Source of the DNA: Pedobacter sp. FW305-3-2-15-E-R2A2
GTDB lineage: Bacteria > Bacteroidota > Bacteroidia > Sphingobacteriales > Sphingobacteriaceae
Direction: 5' to 3'
Assembly: GCF_038446955.1 (NCBI RefSeq)
Contig: NZ_CP151803.1
Location: forward strand, 7,068,001 to 7,132,000
DNA: 64,000 nucleotides
Positions 55,201-60,771 of this stretch are shown here, in pieces. The stretch's first letter is position 1, and each line of letters begins with the position of its first letter. Below the pieces are notes generated by a model. It did not search any database. It had not been told where the DNA came from and was given only the letters and a program-made list of their open reading frames with translations. The translations under genes and the position numbers were made by a program.

Positions 55201-57938
55201 AACCCTGCGCCCAAAGCGCTTCCCTGTGCGCCGACAACAGCGATGGTATTGTTACTGAACGTACTATTTTGAATGTGCGCAGTACCACTCTCGATAAACA
55301 TTCCACCTCCATTATATCCGGCCACAGTCCCGGTTACGCTATTCTTACTGAGCACTACATTACGAAGAGTAATTAAGTTTAAGGCATAAATACCCCCACC
55401 TTTCTGATCGGCAACATTCTCCAGAAATGAGGCCCGGTCAATGGTAATATCTCCTGAACTGTAAAGTCCTGCACCATTGGTTTTGGAAGTATTGTTCTTA
55501 AAGACGGCATCCGTCAGTACAGCGGTTCCGGAATGGCTCATTCCTCCTCCGATGGAGGTGGCGGTGTTGCCTTCAAATGCGATCTTATTCATCGTTAGCG
55601 CAGTTCCGCTGTTAAACATCCCAGCTCCCTGCACTGCATCATTATTCCTGAAGGTTATTTTGTTCAGGCTGGCATTTGCCCCCGAATTGTACAGTCCTCC
55701 GCCATATCGGGTTGTTGTGATGACCTGGTTACCTTCAAAAAGGATATTGTTCAGTTTTGTGGCGGCTGCTCCATTGAACATTCCACCACCGTATATGCTT
55801 GCTTTATTGCTTTTAATGACAAGGTTATTGTATGTTCCATTTACAACCGCAGTTCCGATATAGATTCCTGCACCATGACCGTTCTGCCCTGAACCATTGG
55901 CATAGCCCTCAGTAATGGTAAATCCATCCAGTAAAGTCGTAGCCGCAAGTGCCGTAGTGTTCAGAATCAGGTGGCGATTGGTCCCATTTCCATGTAATAT
56001 GGTTTCATGAACGGTAAATCGTTCCGAAGCATCCGCTGCACGCTCCGCTAAAGTCGTCTCTATACCTTTAAACCCGCCATACATCTTCACTCCTGAAACC
56101 ATAGAAAAGGCGGAATCAAGATGGAGAGCCGGACTATATACCCCTTTTGCTACCCAGATTTCATCCCCATCTTTCGCGAGCGCCAAAGCAGTTTGCAATC
56201 TGGTATAGGAATTTGCCCAATCCGCTCCGTTATTAAGTCCTTGTGCAAGCCCGTTTACATGTAATCTCGCAGCAGCCGCAGTCACCACGATGGTATATTG
56301 TCTGTTTCCGATCAAGGCTCCACTCTTTGCCTGAACCACAAAAATATAGGTCCCTGCAATCATAGGAATTCCGGCAAGCACCCCTGACTGGTTATTTAAG
56401 GTAATTCCCGGAGGCAGGTTCCCAAAAGTTAAGGCCCAGCTTACCGGCCCTGTTCCTCCGGTAGCGCTAAGTTCCTGTCTATAAAGCAGTCCACGCGGCT
56501 GGGGGGTAATATTTTCGGGAGCAATTGTTAATGAGGCAGACATTCCGTCCGGATTTTCCAATGCACCAAGATCCAGCTTCAGCCCGGCGAGCCTTGCATT
56601 TCCAGCAAGGTCCTTTGATCCGGTTTGTTTCGCATTATCGCCGGCATCAATGGCTATAGAGCCATTTTTTAATCGCAAATCATCCTGTCCTGCATTTTCG
56701 AAATCAGGATTACCAATCAGGTTATTCGTACCAAAAGGATAATTATTCTGAACGAGGCTTCCTCCCATTGTGATCGTAGTCCCACCGATCTGGTCTTCTA
56801 CATCGTTTCCTCTTTTATTTCCCCAAAAAATGCTGTTATAGGCGCTCAAGGTTGTTGCAGCATGCAATCCCCCGCCAAAATAGGCGGTTGTCGCATTTGG
56901 ATATGCGATCGTATTATTGCTGAATGTACAATTTAGGATATTCGTTAATCCTCCGGCAACATACATTCCTCCTCCGTAATAACCAGCGGCTGTTCCGGTA
57001 ACCGCATTCCGGCTCAGTGCCGAATTTCGGAGAGAAATTGCTGCCGAAGAATAAATTCCTCCTCCCCTTTGTACTGCTGTATTCTGTAGGAAAGCAGCCC
57101 GGTCGAGCGTCATATCTCCGTTGTTAAAAATTCCTCCCCCGTTAATGGTCACCGAATGGTTTTTAAATGTCGCATCGCTAAGCGTTGTCGTCGCAGTATT
57201 GTATAGTCCTCCTCCTGAATTTGCGCCAGTATTGTTATTAAATAAAATCCGGTCAAAAACAACGGCCGCAGAATTGTACATACCTGCTCCCTGAGTATAG
57301 GACGTCAGACCGGGATAGAAGCCGTTATTTTCAACAATGAGGTTCTTAAAAGAGGCGGTTCCATTGTTATAAATTCCGCCCCCATAACCGCTGGAGATGT
57401 TATCTTTTATCCAAAGGTTTTGAAAAACAGGACTGCCGGCAGTATTGTAAATCCCGGCACCCCGATGTGTTGCGGCATTGCTATTGGCATTGGGAGTACG
57501 TCCTCCGGTAATGGTAAATCCATCCAGCACCGTTTGGTTGTTCAAAGCCGCAGCGTTACTCAGTACATGATTATTGACATATCTTCCATCAAGAATACTC
57601 TCATTTACAGTAAAAAGATCATTCACATCAGCGATACGCTGGGTAATTGCGGTTTCTGTTCCTGCAAAACCACCATAAATCTTGACTCCTCCTTTTAAGG
57701 TAAAAGTTGATGCTGCCAATGCCCCAGGACTGTAATTTCCCCGGGCGACCCAGATTTCATTACCTGCAACCGATTTGGTGATCGCGGTTTGAAGGTCGAT
57801 ATAAGCATTGGCCCAATTCAGTCCTGAATTAGCACCTGCCGCGGCACTGTTTACGTAGATTTTAGTTTGAGCTGAAACGTTAAAGGAATAGAAAAAAAAG
57901 AATAGAAAAGCAAAGGCCTTAAAAAGGAAAGTGCGCAT
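34299..57938 (-). CDS. Giant beta-helix/Ig adhesin, 7879 residues
   Basis: A single frame with a signal peptide (FLFFFFYSFNVSAQ) and no internal stop. Residues about 25-6165 hold 11 units, each starting with a segment like RIYVNQAATG, then DGDEIWVAKG, LDGFTI and many GGGIYN/NN-type turns of a right-handed beta-helix (Chlamydia-PMP/pectate-lyase-like), an IDAGDN...DLGAYENQ cap, and a He_PIG-like Ig domain (SWSLxSGxLPxGL). Residues about 6170-7470 hold 15 Ig-like repeats (VTYDDGS, W....YN...G.Y.L.G). Then come an MBG-like region, a List_Bact-type repeat (LTWDTRGGTLIAP) and a fibronectin-like end (VCWSTSPGPT, YYLKAYATNRLGTAYG). No type IX secretion CTD is visible. It is probably a very long surface adhesin. 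Confidence 0.92.
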   Translation of the reverse strand: MRTFLFKAFAFLFFFFYSFNVSAQTKIYVNSAAAGANSGLNWANAYIDLQTAITKSVAGNEIWVARGNYSPGALAASTFTLKGGVKIYGGFAGTETAITQRIADVNDLFTVNESILDGRYVNNHVLSNAAALNNQTVLDGFTITGGRTPNANSNAATHRGAGIYNTAGSPVFQNLWIKDNISSGYGGGIYNNGTASFKNLIVENNGFYPGLTSYTQGAGMYNSAAVVFDRILFNNNTGANSGGGLYNTATTTLSDATFKNHSVTINGGGIFNNGDMTLDRAAFLQNTAVQRGGGIYSSAAISLRNSALSRNAVTGTAAGYYGGGMYVAGGLTNILNCTFSNNTIAYPNATTAYFGGGLHAATTLSAYNSIFWGNKRGNDVEDQIGGTTITMGGSLVQNNYPFGTNNLIGNPDFENAGQDDLRLKNGSIAIDAGDNAKQTGSKDLAGNARLAGLKLDLGALENPDGMSASLTIAPENITPQPRGLLYRQELSATGGTGPVSWALTFGNLPPGITLNNQSGVLAGIPMIAGTYIFVVQAKSGALIGNRQYTIVVTAAAARLHVNGLAQGLNNGADWANSYTRLQTALALAKDGDEIWVAKGVYSPALHLDSAFSMVSGVKMYGGFKGIETTLAERAADASERFTVHETILHGNGTNRHLILNTTALAATTLLDGFTITEGYANGSGQNGHGAGIYIGTAVVNGTYNNLVIKSNKASIYGGGMFNGAAATKLNNILFEGNQVITTTRYGGGLYNSGANASLNKITFRNNDAVQGAGMFNSGTALTMNKIAFEGNTATSIGGGMSHSGTAVLTDAVFKNNTSKTNGAGLYSSGDITIDRASFLENVADQKGGGIYALNLITLRNVVLSKNSVTGTVAGYNGGGMFIESGTAHIQNSTFSNNTIAVVGAQGSALGAGLFNTPGTVNIHNSIFWGNKRGNNVDDQIGGAAIAQMGNNIVQNNYTSGVNNIIGNPDFQDAAIHDFRLKNGSIAIDAGNNLKVNTATDLAGNTRVVNGTVDLGALENPIGAPGSLTMMPESIAPLPRGTAYHQPFTLTGGSGAVSWELSHGTLPLGLNFNTQTGILSGIPVILGTYVFVIRATQGSMVGSRQYTLVVNPGAVRLYVRGNATGVNNGIDWTNAYTRLQTALTLAKDGDEIWVAKGRYLPFAHVDSSFYMVSGVKMYGGFAGTENQLTERIADASGRFTVHETELSGNDLNRHVINNPTLLSVETMMDGFTISGGNSNNYGGGIYHFAAAVNGTFRNLVLKNNKAYHYGGGIYNVATALKMDNILFEENVLIGGNKYGGGMHNSGANAILNKVTFRGNQAVLGAGLYNISANVSVTNSVFEANAATSYGGGLVNTALGFSLSGAEFISNRADGYGGGMANSGTAVVTDVVFKNNSALTYGGGLSNSSVINLDRVSFLGNTAVQNGAGFYGTVTNTLSNVVFSRNKVTNASYFGGGLFLQSGTLSMSNATFSNNTVARVAVNSGAGLYKNSGTANIFNSIFWGNTRAGGIPDQVNTGINTLANSTVQDDYATGTAIIVGDPLFTDADMDNLSLKSGSLAIDKGNNTYTESSKDIEGNPRFYNTIVDQGAYENQGGASLKISPATLSALTRGLDVNIQLHATGGTAPYTWSLLSGDLPTGLQLSADGRIYGRAMVSLIGGYTFAVSVADGTLLGTKQYTLEVLQAPARIYVREGATAGAKNGNSWNDAFTDLQLALAQTNAGDEVWVAKGNYLPGTDVNATFTLREGVKLYGGFAGTEDVLSARVADANQLYGVNESILNGNGKSYHVLSNITALSNATIIDGFSITGGRTAVGNTSIAYSAAGIYNNAGAAVFRNLWVKNNYAYYFAGGIYNNGPATFENIRMEKNTVLGGAGYGGGLYNLNALASFKKLVFIENEAVIGGGMYNSIAEVRMEDLSFLRNKTGTSGGAGLYHRTGLLTIKKAFFEGNNSSGTGGGILNNGVLDGEDLTFKGNTTTTSGAGVYSSGTFTLNRGSFIANSSLQHGAGVYNTGIARLDNIIFSRNTIPTNSASGYGAGMFHYSGSSVLSNVSFSNNTTAYIHATTTSGAGFFYRAVGTAAVYNSIFWGNKRGGNVPDQLSGVGLTVANSIVETGYAAGTNISIGNPLFTDAANDNLRIKGGSPAIDAGDNAATGTSRDLDVNERIVNDKVDLGAYENQGGSSLSILPATLPAVLRGKPFSQQFTATGGTEQLSWSVSSGNLPTGLSLSPSGLLAGRPTTAGSFTFVLSVTDGAFIGSKQYSFVISPAATHFFTSETATGKKDGSDWANAFTDLQSAIALATAGDEIWVAKGNYSPGPLAASSFTLKEGLRIYGGFSGTEENLAARNLESVNTINKSLLDGSQGVASYHVVSNVLALTNATILDGFVISGGKTLTTNSSSGYTANYYGAGIYTALGNPIFNNLIITGNSALYGGGVFVGGGAPTFTNTQFVSNTTIGSYGRGAGLFNNTGANTILDKAIFDSNVVTVGSNTYGGALINYGTLTITSSSFKNNNVGGTAYAQGGAIYNNTNAPLKVANTTFTANTAMTGGAIYLAGGASEFKDVIFKENKAAGSGGAVNSIGAPIFDRVSFIANESVLHGGALYSGGVPKLDNVIFSRNKVTSTAANYGGAMYAATNASLINVTFSNNSIARASAGGGGLYRAAGTVTVNNSIFWGNTYGANLPDQISGVVTIDKSIVQGGYAAGTNISIGNPLFVNADADNLRLKGGSPAIDMGNNAKISTATDLDGNPRLINETVDMGAYENQGAASLAISPLSLAAYNRGDDIEVPLTVAGAQNPLTWSFSSGTVPVGLILKPEGVLSGRPMIAGLYTFVIAVTDGELVGSRQYTLQVNPANAVLYTNIAASGGKNDGSNWENGFTDLKNALNKAIPGDQIWVAKGNYSPGLLATDWFTLKEGVKVFGGFGGTEKNLEERDSKLIHTDHKTILDGSQGVASRHVVFNNLNLSNTTLLDGFTINGGQALPGGDTDNNRGGGIYNYAGVKAVFNNLQIVNNKADRGAGVYNAGPATFSNILFEKNEASAYGGGMYNLNAAIGLTNAVFKENTARLYAGGLAHNGGLITINNSAFTGNSAGQQAGGMYHLAGTANLENVIFSRNSVSTTGAYYGGGMFVAAAATLNNVTFSANRIAFTQATTMGGAGLYRSTGVLNVNNSIFWGNKRGNEIPDQLNAGIVLTQSLVQGGYAAGTNVLIGDPLFNNAAGDDLQLKAGSPAIDAGDNSKNSSSTDLLGNARVMNDLIDLGAYENQGGAGLKILPGTFNPFPRGIDPVIQMTATGGTGTYTWTLQSGSLPTGLILTQQGLITGMPVLAGTYTFVAAATDGQLSGSRQYTVSVSNGPTRLYVNQSATGGNNGSNWANALTDLQTALTQASAGDEIWVAKGNYSPGATASSFFTLKEGVKMYGGFAGTEILLTDRNKEAIRGANETILDGAKGIASYHVVYNTAALTAATVLDGFSIQGGKALTTYSSGSNANYYGGGIYNTAGAAVFRQLWIKNNIATYGAGLYHSGEAEYTDLIFSNNETKGSYARGAAVYNAKGFNLTKGLFEQNKIAESASYTGYGGAIFNASSSELKDVKFVSNTINSGQGGAIYSTSGAIIKITDVEFSGNKATTGGALFLYNGSLNLTAGAFKDNAATGTGGAIYSSGSAFLNQTSFVNNTAVQQGAAVWTNGIFKADNTIFSRNRVSSLSGYFGAGIYVSSGTATINNASFSGNSIGYTNASTTLSYGAAIYRNSGTVTVHNSILWGNKRGNNVADQLNAGIVIGSSIVQNNYASGTDIKIGDPMFENPLADDLRLKGGSLAINVGDNSWQTYDKDLAGNPRIVNEVVDLGAYENDGAGQLTISPGVIAAITRGTYLDLQMTYTGTSSPVTWSFQGGKLPTGLVFLPDGKLRGTPTLAGTYTFVIGAGDGTIAGNRQYTVEVKEGAVRLFVHQAATGDNNGSSWIHAFNDLQPAMAQVKAGDEIWVAKGTYSPGPTASSFFTLKEGVKLYGGFAGTEIALTDRNKEAISGVNETILDGSQGQSSYHVVYNVIALTNATILDGFSIQGGKALTTYSSGSNANYYGAGIYNTAGAALFRNLWIKNNIATYGAGLYHTGDATYSNIRFSNNQAVGSYGRGAAVYNVKGFALTSGLLEGNKIMESASYTGYGAGIFSTGLMELDSVKFINNTISNGQGGAIYTTSSAVLKLSRSEFTGNKASTGGALFIANGAPDLSDVIFHGNISTWTGGAIYAAGTPVLNRVSFLENTSGQHGAAIWSNGNIRVDNSIFSRNKINATAGYFGGAWYVSSGDALINNVSFSNNSIGYTNASTTLSYGGALYRNSGTVTVHNSILWGNKRGNNVADQLNAGIVVGSTVVQNGYATGEDVKIGDPMFENAAVDELHLKGGSLAIDAGKNSWQAFDKDLAGNPRVKNGVIDLGAFENEGGQSLIINPATIGPLKRGLYLDQQLTATGSSFPLTWALQGGKLPVGLVFGPDGKLRGTPTMIGSYTFVIGATDGTMAGNKQYTIDISTGSGRLYVHQSATGDNNGSNWANAFTDLQTAFGQSSGGDEIWVAKGTYSPGLLVSSFFTLKEGVKVYGGFAGTETLLSERDSLAIRGTNETILDGSQGKPSYHVVYNAAALTNATILDGFTIQGGNALAGYGGYYNNANYNGAGIYNTAGAAVFNHLWIKNNVASYGAGLYHSGNASYTNIIFSNNRTMGQYSRGSAVYNAGGFKLNNGVFENNKIIESASYPGYGAALFNAGLAELNNVKFNNNTITNGQGGAIYSNSGASLTITNASFTGNKSTTGGAVFIANGTPVFNDVVFKDNAATGMGGAIYASGTLSLNRTAFSGNTAVQHGGAIWSNSVFKLDNSTFSRNSVTSTAGYFGGAVYIYSGTALLTNNTFSNNSINYSKVGLLNYGGAIYRNAGTVTINNSILWGNTRGAGLADQLNLNIKVNNSLIQGGLATGINIIDRDPLFKNTTTDDLSLTGCSPAINTGDNSLVLAGNKDLGAQERTSSGIVDLGAFEYQEPVISLSPASMPQATRGDVFSLQLQGLGGAGNYSYELVSGKFPDGLSMTAGGLISGNPIVIGKYTFVVKSTDGALCGHRVYNMEIIAGTGVVRILVNQAAASGQNNGSTWDNAYLDLQSALKVALPGDQIWVAKGTYSPGPLVTSTYQLKEGVRIYGGFAATESSLSERDTLQTRTANQTILDGKNTNRHVVFNSAILTTATVLDGFTITGGKTASGSTSEPYIGAGIYNSRGAVIFNDLWIKNNNANSHGGGMYNAAAAVLNKITFENNTVTTGSYQYGGGLYNAGAAKMSNLEFLNNTAAYGAGMYQATATVTINGAIFKENKATAQGGGFYAYSGKITLNGASFIGNTSVQQGAGLFQWASTLTLSNAMFSRNKVSNPGGYFGGALYQYTGTSTLSNITVSNNSISYVNASVNKYGGGIYRNAGVMNLQNSILWGNKRGNNVSDELNLNVKVSNALIQGGYPAGKIVIDTNPMFNLTTPDDLSLSDCSAAINMGDNVFASGLNQDVLAKPRIKAETVDLGAYENQQNRTIVGPAAIPEGIRGQRYDQQLTATGGSGNYTYTVSYGKLPDGLLLSTSGRITGRPINAGIYTFNVNANDGTLCGNRLYTVEVKLGGGGVRIYVNQAATGMDNGADWTNGFLDLQKGLSSALAGDTIWVAKGKYIPGLKVNSYFTLKENVKMFGGFAGTEQELAERDEEAIATTNETVLSGENRSYHVIYNRLPLTAATVLDGFSISGGRTATGSNSSTDIYYGAGIYNATGKIVFRNLWIKNNAAYNYGGGVFNSGQAAFANIIFENNNVSAGSYGYGGGIYNSAAATFDNLKFINNKARHGGGMFNASAAINLSKVVFKDNGATINGGAFYNYTNGKPVIREARFIGNIAQQQGGAIYQQSGTLDISNTVFSRNKVTGTAAYYGGAIYHYNGITNLVNVSMANNSIAYSNTSATTQLGGALYRYTGTVNVYNTIIWGNKRGNNVPDQLSTGIIVANSTIENGYKTGVQILTKDPQFNNPSGDELSLASCSPSINMGDNTKSAGIATDLAGATRIKHGTVDIGAYEFQGLYLENAEQQLPAANQWSPYSHQIVLAENGTYTYAISQGLLPDGMSLSPQGLISGESAVAGDFEFTLSVSGTNVCGSLKIKLKVNPREPYIIEVLKPYPVPVKKDTGTPFEQLNLVTQVEVVLSDQSHAKFPVTWLPGNYDGNTEGIYTLTGTLSVPQPEMNRNNLTAIAKVAVLDPVYPYIIAMEELSPVYVLSGTPFSEVLPVLPKQVRVTYDDRVTTDMLNLVWKPGIYDLKSGVYRVYADLVLKEEHANPAGFEASVDIYAQHDVIAIEPLAEVTVPLNTPAANLPLQSSIRVTYHDQTTGFLTVIWDKSVYKSDKGAEYDLKGALQLKPLIVNSKRLFAEQKVIIRKNIISVLPLTRLTTPYATLFDDVDLPQTIKVKFDDGTTDTVGVEWKVGSYNRMLAGDYMLSGKLLHDESIDNNSNLEASLILTVLPKPKNIVSIAQPDSIRVAYGTKLTAIEALKTALAVTYDDGSTGSLNITWDTEDYDPLIPGIYTFSGDPILIEGVVNKELRSTSITITLGKKEIKMVTNPALVDVKYGTERSDINLPETVKVTYNDLSSGTEGVLWTSETYNPLLEGVYNFRGELVINDEIENPDNRYAEIQVRVGPKPLKVIAALADSVNIPFGKPFNEAVLLFPKKVNVNYDNGSSGSLNVSWTMGDYTADEPGSYELKGEIEIPEGIINPDSIKADLKVKVGKRLIKTYQAPEALTVFFGTQASELILPDALMTQLEDGGVVELGLTWDLSGYNGNLAGKYLINGSFILPDDIENPQGIVPQMELNVLAKAKAILELRTDTIFVAYGTNLTEIPFPALSHAKLDEGADLDIPVLSNSFESTDYNHQQAGTYLFEGDLVLPQGIQNPNNFPAKVCVVVGKKAIESIAAIENLNVSYGTEFDALTLPESVKVRYNDNSEDLLSVSWAKGNYNGQLPGIYVLQGTLVVPDDIDNPKALQPVMTVVLAEKIRMLMAMTMDSVSVPNGTALTAIGFPVSVTGTFDDGSTAALIVKTWGNAAYNPLESDDYIFNGLPEMPLNTQNPDNLSAAFKVKVARRYIVSVASLPGLLVPNGTLYVNLALPTTVNVTYNNNQTEPLSLIWEEGTFDGTTAGDYLLTGTLMPDAPEENKDNKTAAIKVTVQPALLIINTVTVSSPVHFPLGTSLSQVITQLGLQLPVAYTNGSSGLAGVNWESADFVDNQVGSFNFTGLLDPEEKASNPNDITAKVVVIIDKKNIVSVEEPAALTDVYGKLFSALDLPSTVKVTYDDGTKEDLPVLWDETGYQSNVLQPQLIKGEIQLTDEVSNTSDLRASIKVTLMKDIVSLATIAPIAVNYGTPFSGLGLPLLIEATYNDGSKENLSVTWDPAVYAAAPVGELIMTGDLTLAPNTFNTTLQAAAATVNIRKAPQVISFSPIVDKVYGDDPFKLLATVASGLPITFELIEGHVDINADIVHIEGAGEVLIKAVQLGNAYFEKAEAQQNFKISKALLTVYGDSLKRFFGQENPTFSHEMKGFKYGETETGLRAVAKIQGMPAYNTTATISSLPGTYPVVLSLAELQADNYDFSFEPGLLTIVRQFHTLTWDTRGGTLIAPMEVEDQAIVTPQLSTKEGTVFYAWYSDQSMETVFNFGLPVTESVTLYADWKKSPLPASGPISMKTVADYMLAIGEIRTEERNAPFGISFLNQKSHLEDKMPPFKLTEWYGYGEQKKPLLKTVAVTQKSTTSVFTGIDLLDDGGPAILESGVCWSTSPGPTIADQKLTSGTGSSVLSPEGLNTGVPYYLKAYATNRLGTAYGNELVFIIKEDGLIEIVKK
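35520..39435 (-). repeat. Array of 15 Ig-like repeats of about 85 residues
   Basis: Each repeat has V.YGT.....LP..V.VTY.DG, then W....Y....G.Y...G and ends in a NP.......V.V strand, joined by an IVS-like linker. The pattern resembles bacterial Ig-like Big_4-type domains. Repeats are divergent, so they are old. Confidence 0.82.
39445..57870 (-). repeat. Array of 11 beta-helix + Ig units within the adhesin gene
   Basis: The DEIWVAKG-coding motif recurs near 57.75, 56.15, 54.48, 52.77, 51.03, 49.27, 47.78, 46.02, 44.27, 42.50 and 40.92 kb. Unit lengths are about 1.5-1.8 kb (500-590 codons). Units 7, 8 and 9 are most alike. The unit starting at 49.27 kb is the shortest. Confidence 0.88.
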
Positions 57939-58402
57939 AATGTGTATTGGAGGATTTTTTCTTGAAAAAATTGGGGTTTACTGTAATCAGGCAAAAAAGT
58001 TTATTTTGTTTCTCTCTTTGAAAGAAAATTAAGTTAATAATTTGGCATTTACAGAAATGAATAAAATTCTCATAATCACTCTTTTTTAATACCATTTTAT
58101 GTAAAAAATTTACCAGGTAGCAAAGCTAAAAAATAAAGTTTGCCCCACAATAAAATACTGGGTGGTTTTAGTAAATAAATAAGCTGTTAAACAGATAAGT
58201 GAGAAGCGATTAGCATCACAGGTAAAGGTTGCATTTAAATACACGAATTGAAGTAAGTCAGACTAGTAATTCGTATTGTTTTTGATAAAAAACGGGATAA
58301 AAAAAGGCGCAAAAAAAGATCGGGTAGAATCCTTTTTTGCGCCTTAATGGTTTGAAACGACGAGGACAACGCTGCCTGTAGCGTAAAAAATTAAATCTTT
58401 GG
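57939..58402 (-). terminator. Gene-free gap with terminator-like hairpin (58304-58345)
   Basis: Between the adhesin start and the M3 peptidase stop no gene is seen. AAGGCGCAAAAAA (58304-58316) pairs with TTTTTTGCGCCTT (58333-58345); on the minus strand a T-rich stretch follows, so it probably ends the peptidase transcript. The remaining 360 bases are AT-rich and should hold the adhesin promoter, which I could not identify. Confidence 0.7.
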
Positions 58403-60529
58403 TTAAAGTGCTTTATTTAGGCCTCTGTCTTTCAATAAATGTTTCATATCGGGTTCTTTACCTCTAAAAGCTTTGTAAAGGTCCATCGGCTCAATAGTGC
58501 CTCCTTTTTCAAGTACATTCTTACGGAAGGATTTAGCAACCTCGGGATTAAAGATATTTCCGCTTTCTTTGAAGGCAGCAAAAGCATCACTATCCAATAC
58601 GGCAGACCAGATATAGCTATAATATCCGGCCGAATAACCGGAAGCAAAGATGTGTTGAAAATAAGTACTTCTATAACGGGGAGCGATTTGCCTGATCAAT
58701 CCGTACTTGTTCATTTCTGCCGTTTCGAACTTTATAGCACCTATTTCTTTTCCAACCGGGATCGTATGAAAGCCCATATCCAGTAAGGAAGCAGCAAGAT
58801 ATTCCACAGTTTCAAAGCCCTGATTGAACTTCCCTGCATTTTTCATTTTTGTAATCAACTCCTGCGGTACAATTGCTCCGGTTTTATAGTGTTTTGCATA
58901 GAACTGAAGCACCTCTGGCTCAAAAGCAAAGTGCTCCATCACCTGCGATGGTAATTCCACAAAATCACGGGGAACGGAAGTACCGGCAAGGCTTCTGTAT
59001 TTTACATTAGACAATAAGCCATGAAGGGCATGTCCCATTTCATGGTAAAATGTGGTTACTTCATCTGCTGTAAACAAAGCAGGTTCATCCCCATTCGGGC
59101 CTGAAAAGTTGCAAACAATAGAAACAACAGGAGCAACGCGTTTACCATCTTTATAAGATTGGGTGGCATAAGAAGTCATCCATGCCCCACCGCGCTTAGA
59201 ACTACGGGTAAAGAAATCCATATAAATAACCCCAATATGTGTTCCGTCAGCTTCTTTTACCTGATAAGCTGTTACGTCCTTATGATAAACAGGAACGTCA
59301 GTCAGCGCGGTAAAAGTAATTCCATATAACTTATTCGCTACTTTGAAAAATCCTGCCTTCACATTTTCGAGCTGGAAATATGGTCTTAATTCTTCGGCAT
59401 CGTAGTTGTATCTCTCCTTCCGGACTTTATCTGCATAATGAGACCAATCCCAAGCTTCTAATGTTTCATTCCGCCCCTCTTTGTCCATCATTTTCTGCAT
59501 GTCTGCGGCTTCTTGCTTAGCCACCGGCAAAGCGGCATCCCAAAGGCCATTTAACAAGTCGTAAGCCTCCTTAGGAGATTTTGCCATACTTTCTTCCAAG
59601 ACAAAATCTGCGTGGCTGTTATAGCCCAATAATCCGGCCTTTTCGGCACGTAAAGCAACCATCCTTGAAATGATCTTTTTATTATCATTTGCATCGTTGT
59701 TATTGCCTCTGTTGATATAGGCATGATACATCTTTTCTCTTAATGCACGATTCTCCGAATACTGTAAAAATGGCATTACGCTCGGTGTATGTAAAGTGAA
59801 TCGCCATTTTCCGTCTTTTCCAGCTTGTTTGGCAGACTGAGCTGCGGCCGCTTTTACCTATTCCGGAAGTCCGGCAAGGTCAGCTTGCTGATCAATCAGC
59901 AACTCAAAACTGTTAACCTCCGCCAAAAGGTGTTGTCCAAAATTTAAGGTAAGCAGAGAAAATTCTTTATTGATTGCTCTCATTTTTACCTGTTGTGCTG
60001 CGTTGAGGTTTGCTCCGCTACGAACAAAGCCTTTATAGGTTTTATCCAGCAAACGCTTTTGTTCTACGTTCAGCTTTTGTCCCTCCCGCTTGTCGTATAC
60101 CACCTTCACTCTTTTGAATAAATCTGCATTCAGGTAAATGTCGTCACTATGTTTGGACAGTTCAGGTGCCATTTGTTTGGATATGGCCTCAAGTTCAGGA
60201 GAAGTATTCGCGGAACTTAGGTTGAAAAATACCGTACTGACTTTGTTCAGTAGTTTTCCGCTTTCTTCCAGTGCAACGATAGTGTTCTGAAAAGTAGGGA
60301 CAGAACGTTGTCTGTAAATTGCGGTAACAGCCTGCTGCTGTTGCTTCATTCCTTCCTGAAAGGCGGGAATAAAATCAGGGATTGTTATTTTGTCAAATGG
60401 AGGAACTCCATATGGAGTATTGTACGTTTCCATAAATGGATTCGTATTCTGGCCCATTACCGTTTTATCAGTAACCAGCAGCATTCCGCAAATTAAGATC
60501 ATTGATGGGATTCCGTTTTTTAATTTCAT
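58403..60529 (-). pseudogene. M3-family dipeptidyl carboxypeptidase broken by one in-frame TAG
   Basis: The two halves (60529-59858 and 59857-58403) are in the same frame, separated only by TAG at 59858-59860. The 5' half has a signal peptide and YNTPYGVPPFDKI; the 3' half has KWRFTLHTPSVMPFLQYSEN, the zinc motif FYHEMGHALHGLLS and the C-terminal YSYIWSAVLDSDAFAAF. Without the stop the product would have 708 residues, the normal size for M3 Dcp/oligopeptidase A-type enzymes. The stop follows LAGLPE and could come from a serine codon by one change (TCG to TAG). It may be a recent nonsense mutation, a sequencing error or read-through. Confidence 0.88.
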
Positions 60530-60714
60530 TTTTCAGATCAGCTATATTGATTAATCACAAAAACCTCAGCTAAGCTGGGGTTTGGCAAATATAATTCTTT
60601 AGATCAGGCCTGGCCGTCTTTAAAAGTATCATTGTTGCAACAATATTAAGAAAAGCCCGCCTAAATGCAAGAAAAAATGAACATCAGAACCTTTTAATAA
60701 AAAACCAAAAAACT

Positions 60715-60741
60715 TGTAACGAATTCAGAAAGCGGCGACTA
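60715..60741 (+). promoter_or_regulatory. ECF-type promoter upstream of the gumN-sigma operon
   Basis: TGTAAC (60715-60720) and CGACTA (60736-60741) are 15 bases apart, a pattern close to ECF sigma promoters (GTAAC/CGTC-type). The operon it precedes encodes an ECF sigma factor, which would fit autoregulation. Confidence 0.45.
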
Positions 60742-60771
60742 ATTGAGTATAAAAATTAAAACCAACAAGAC

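Noticed and set aside
35389..57698. Numerous plus-strand frames of 60-200 codons inside the adhesin gene
   Set aside because: They are antisense shadows of a repeated coding sequence and show no independent protein features.
34299..57938. The regular repeats as a CRISPR array or tandem non-coding repeat
   Set aside because: Repeats are 1.5-1.8 kb and about 255 bases, encode conserved protein motifs in one frame and have no identical short repeats with spacers.
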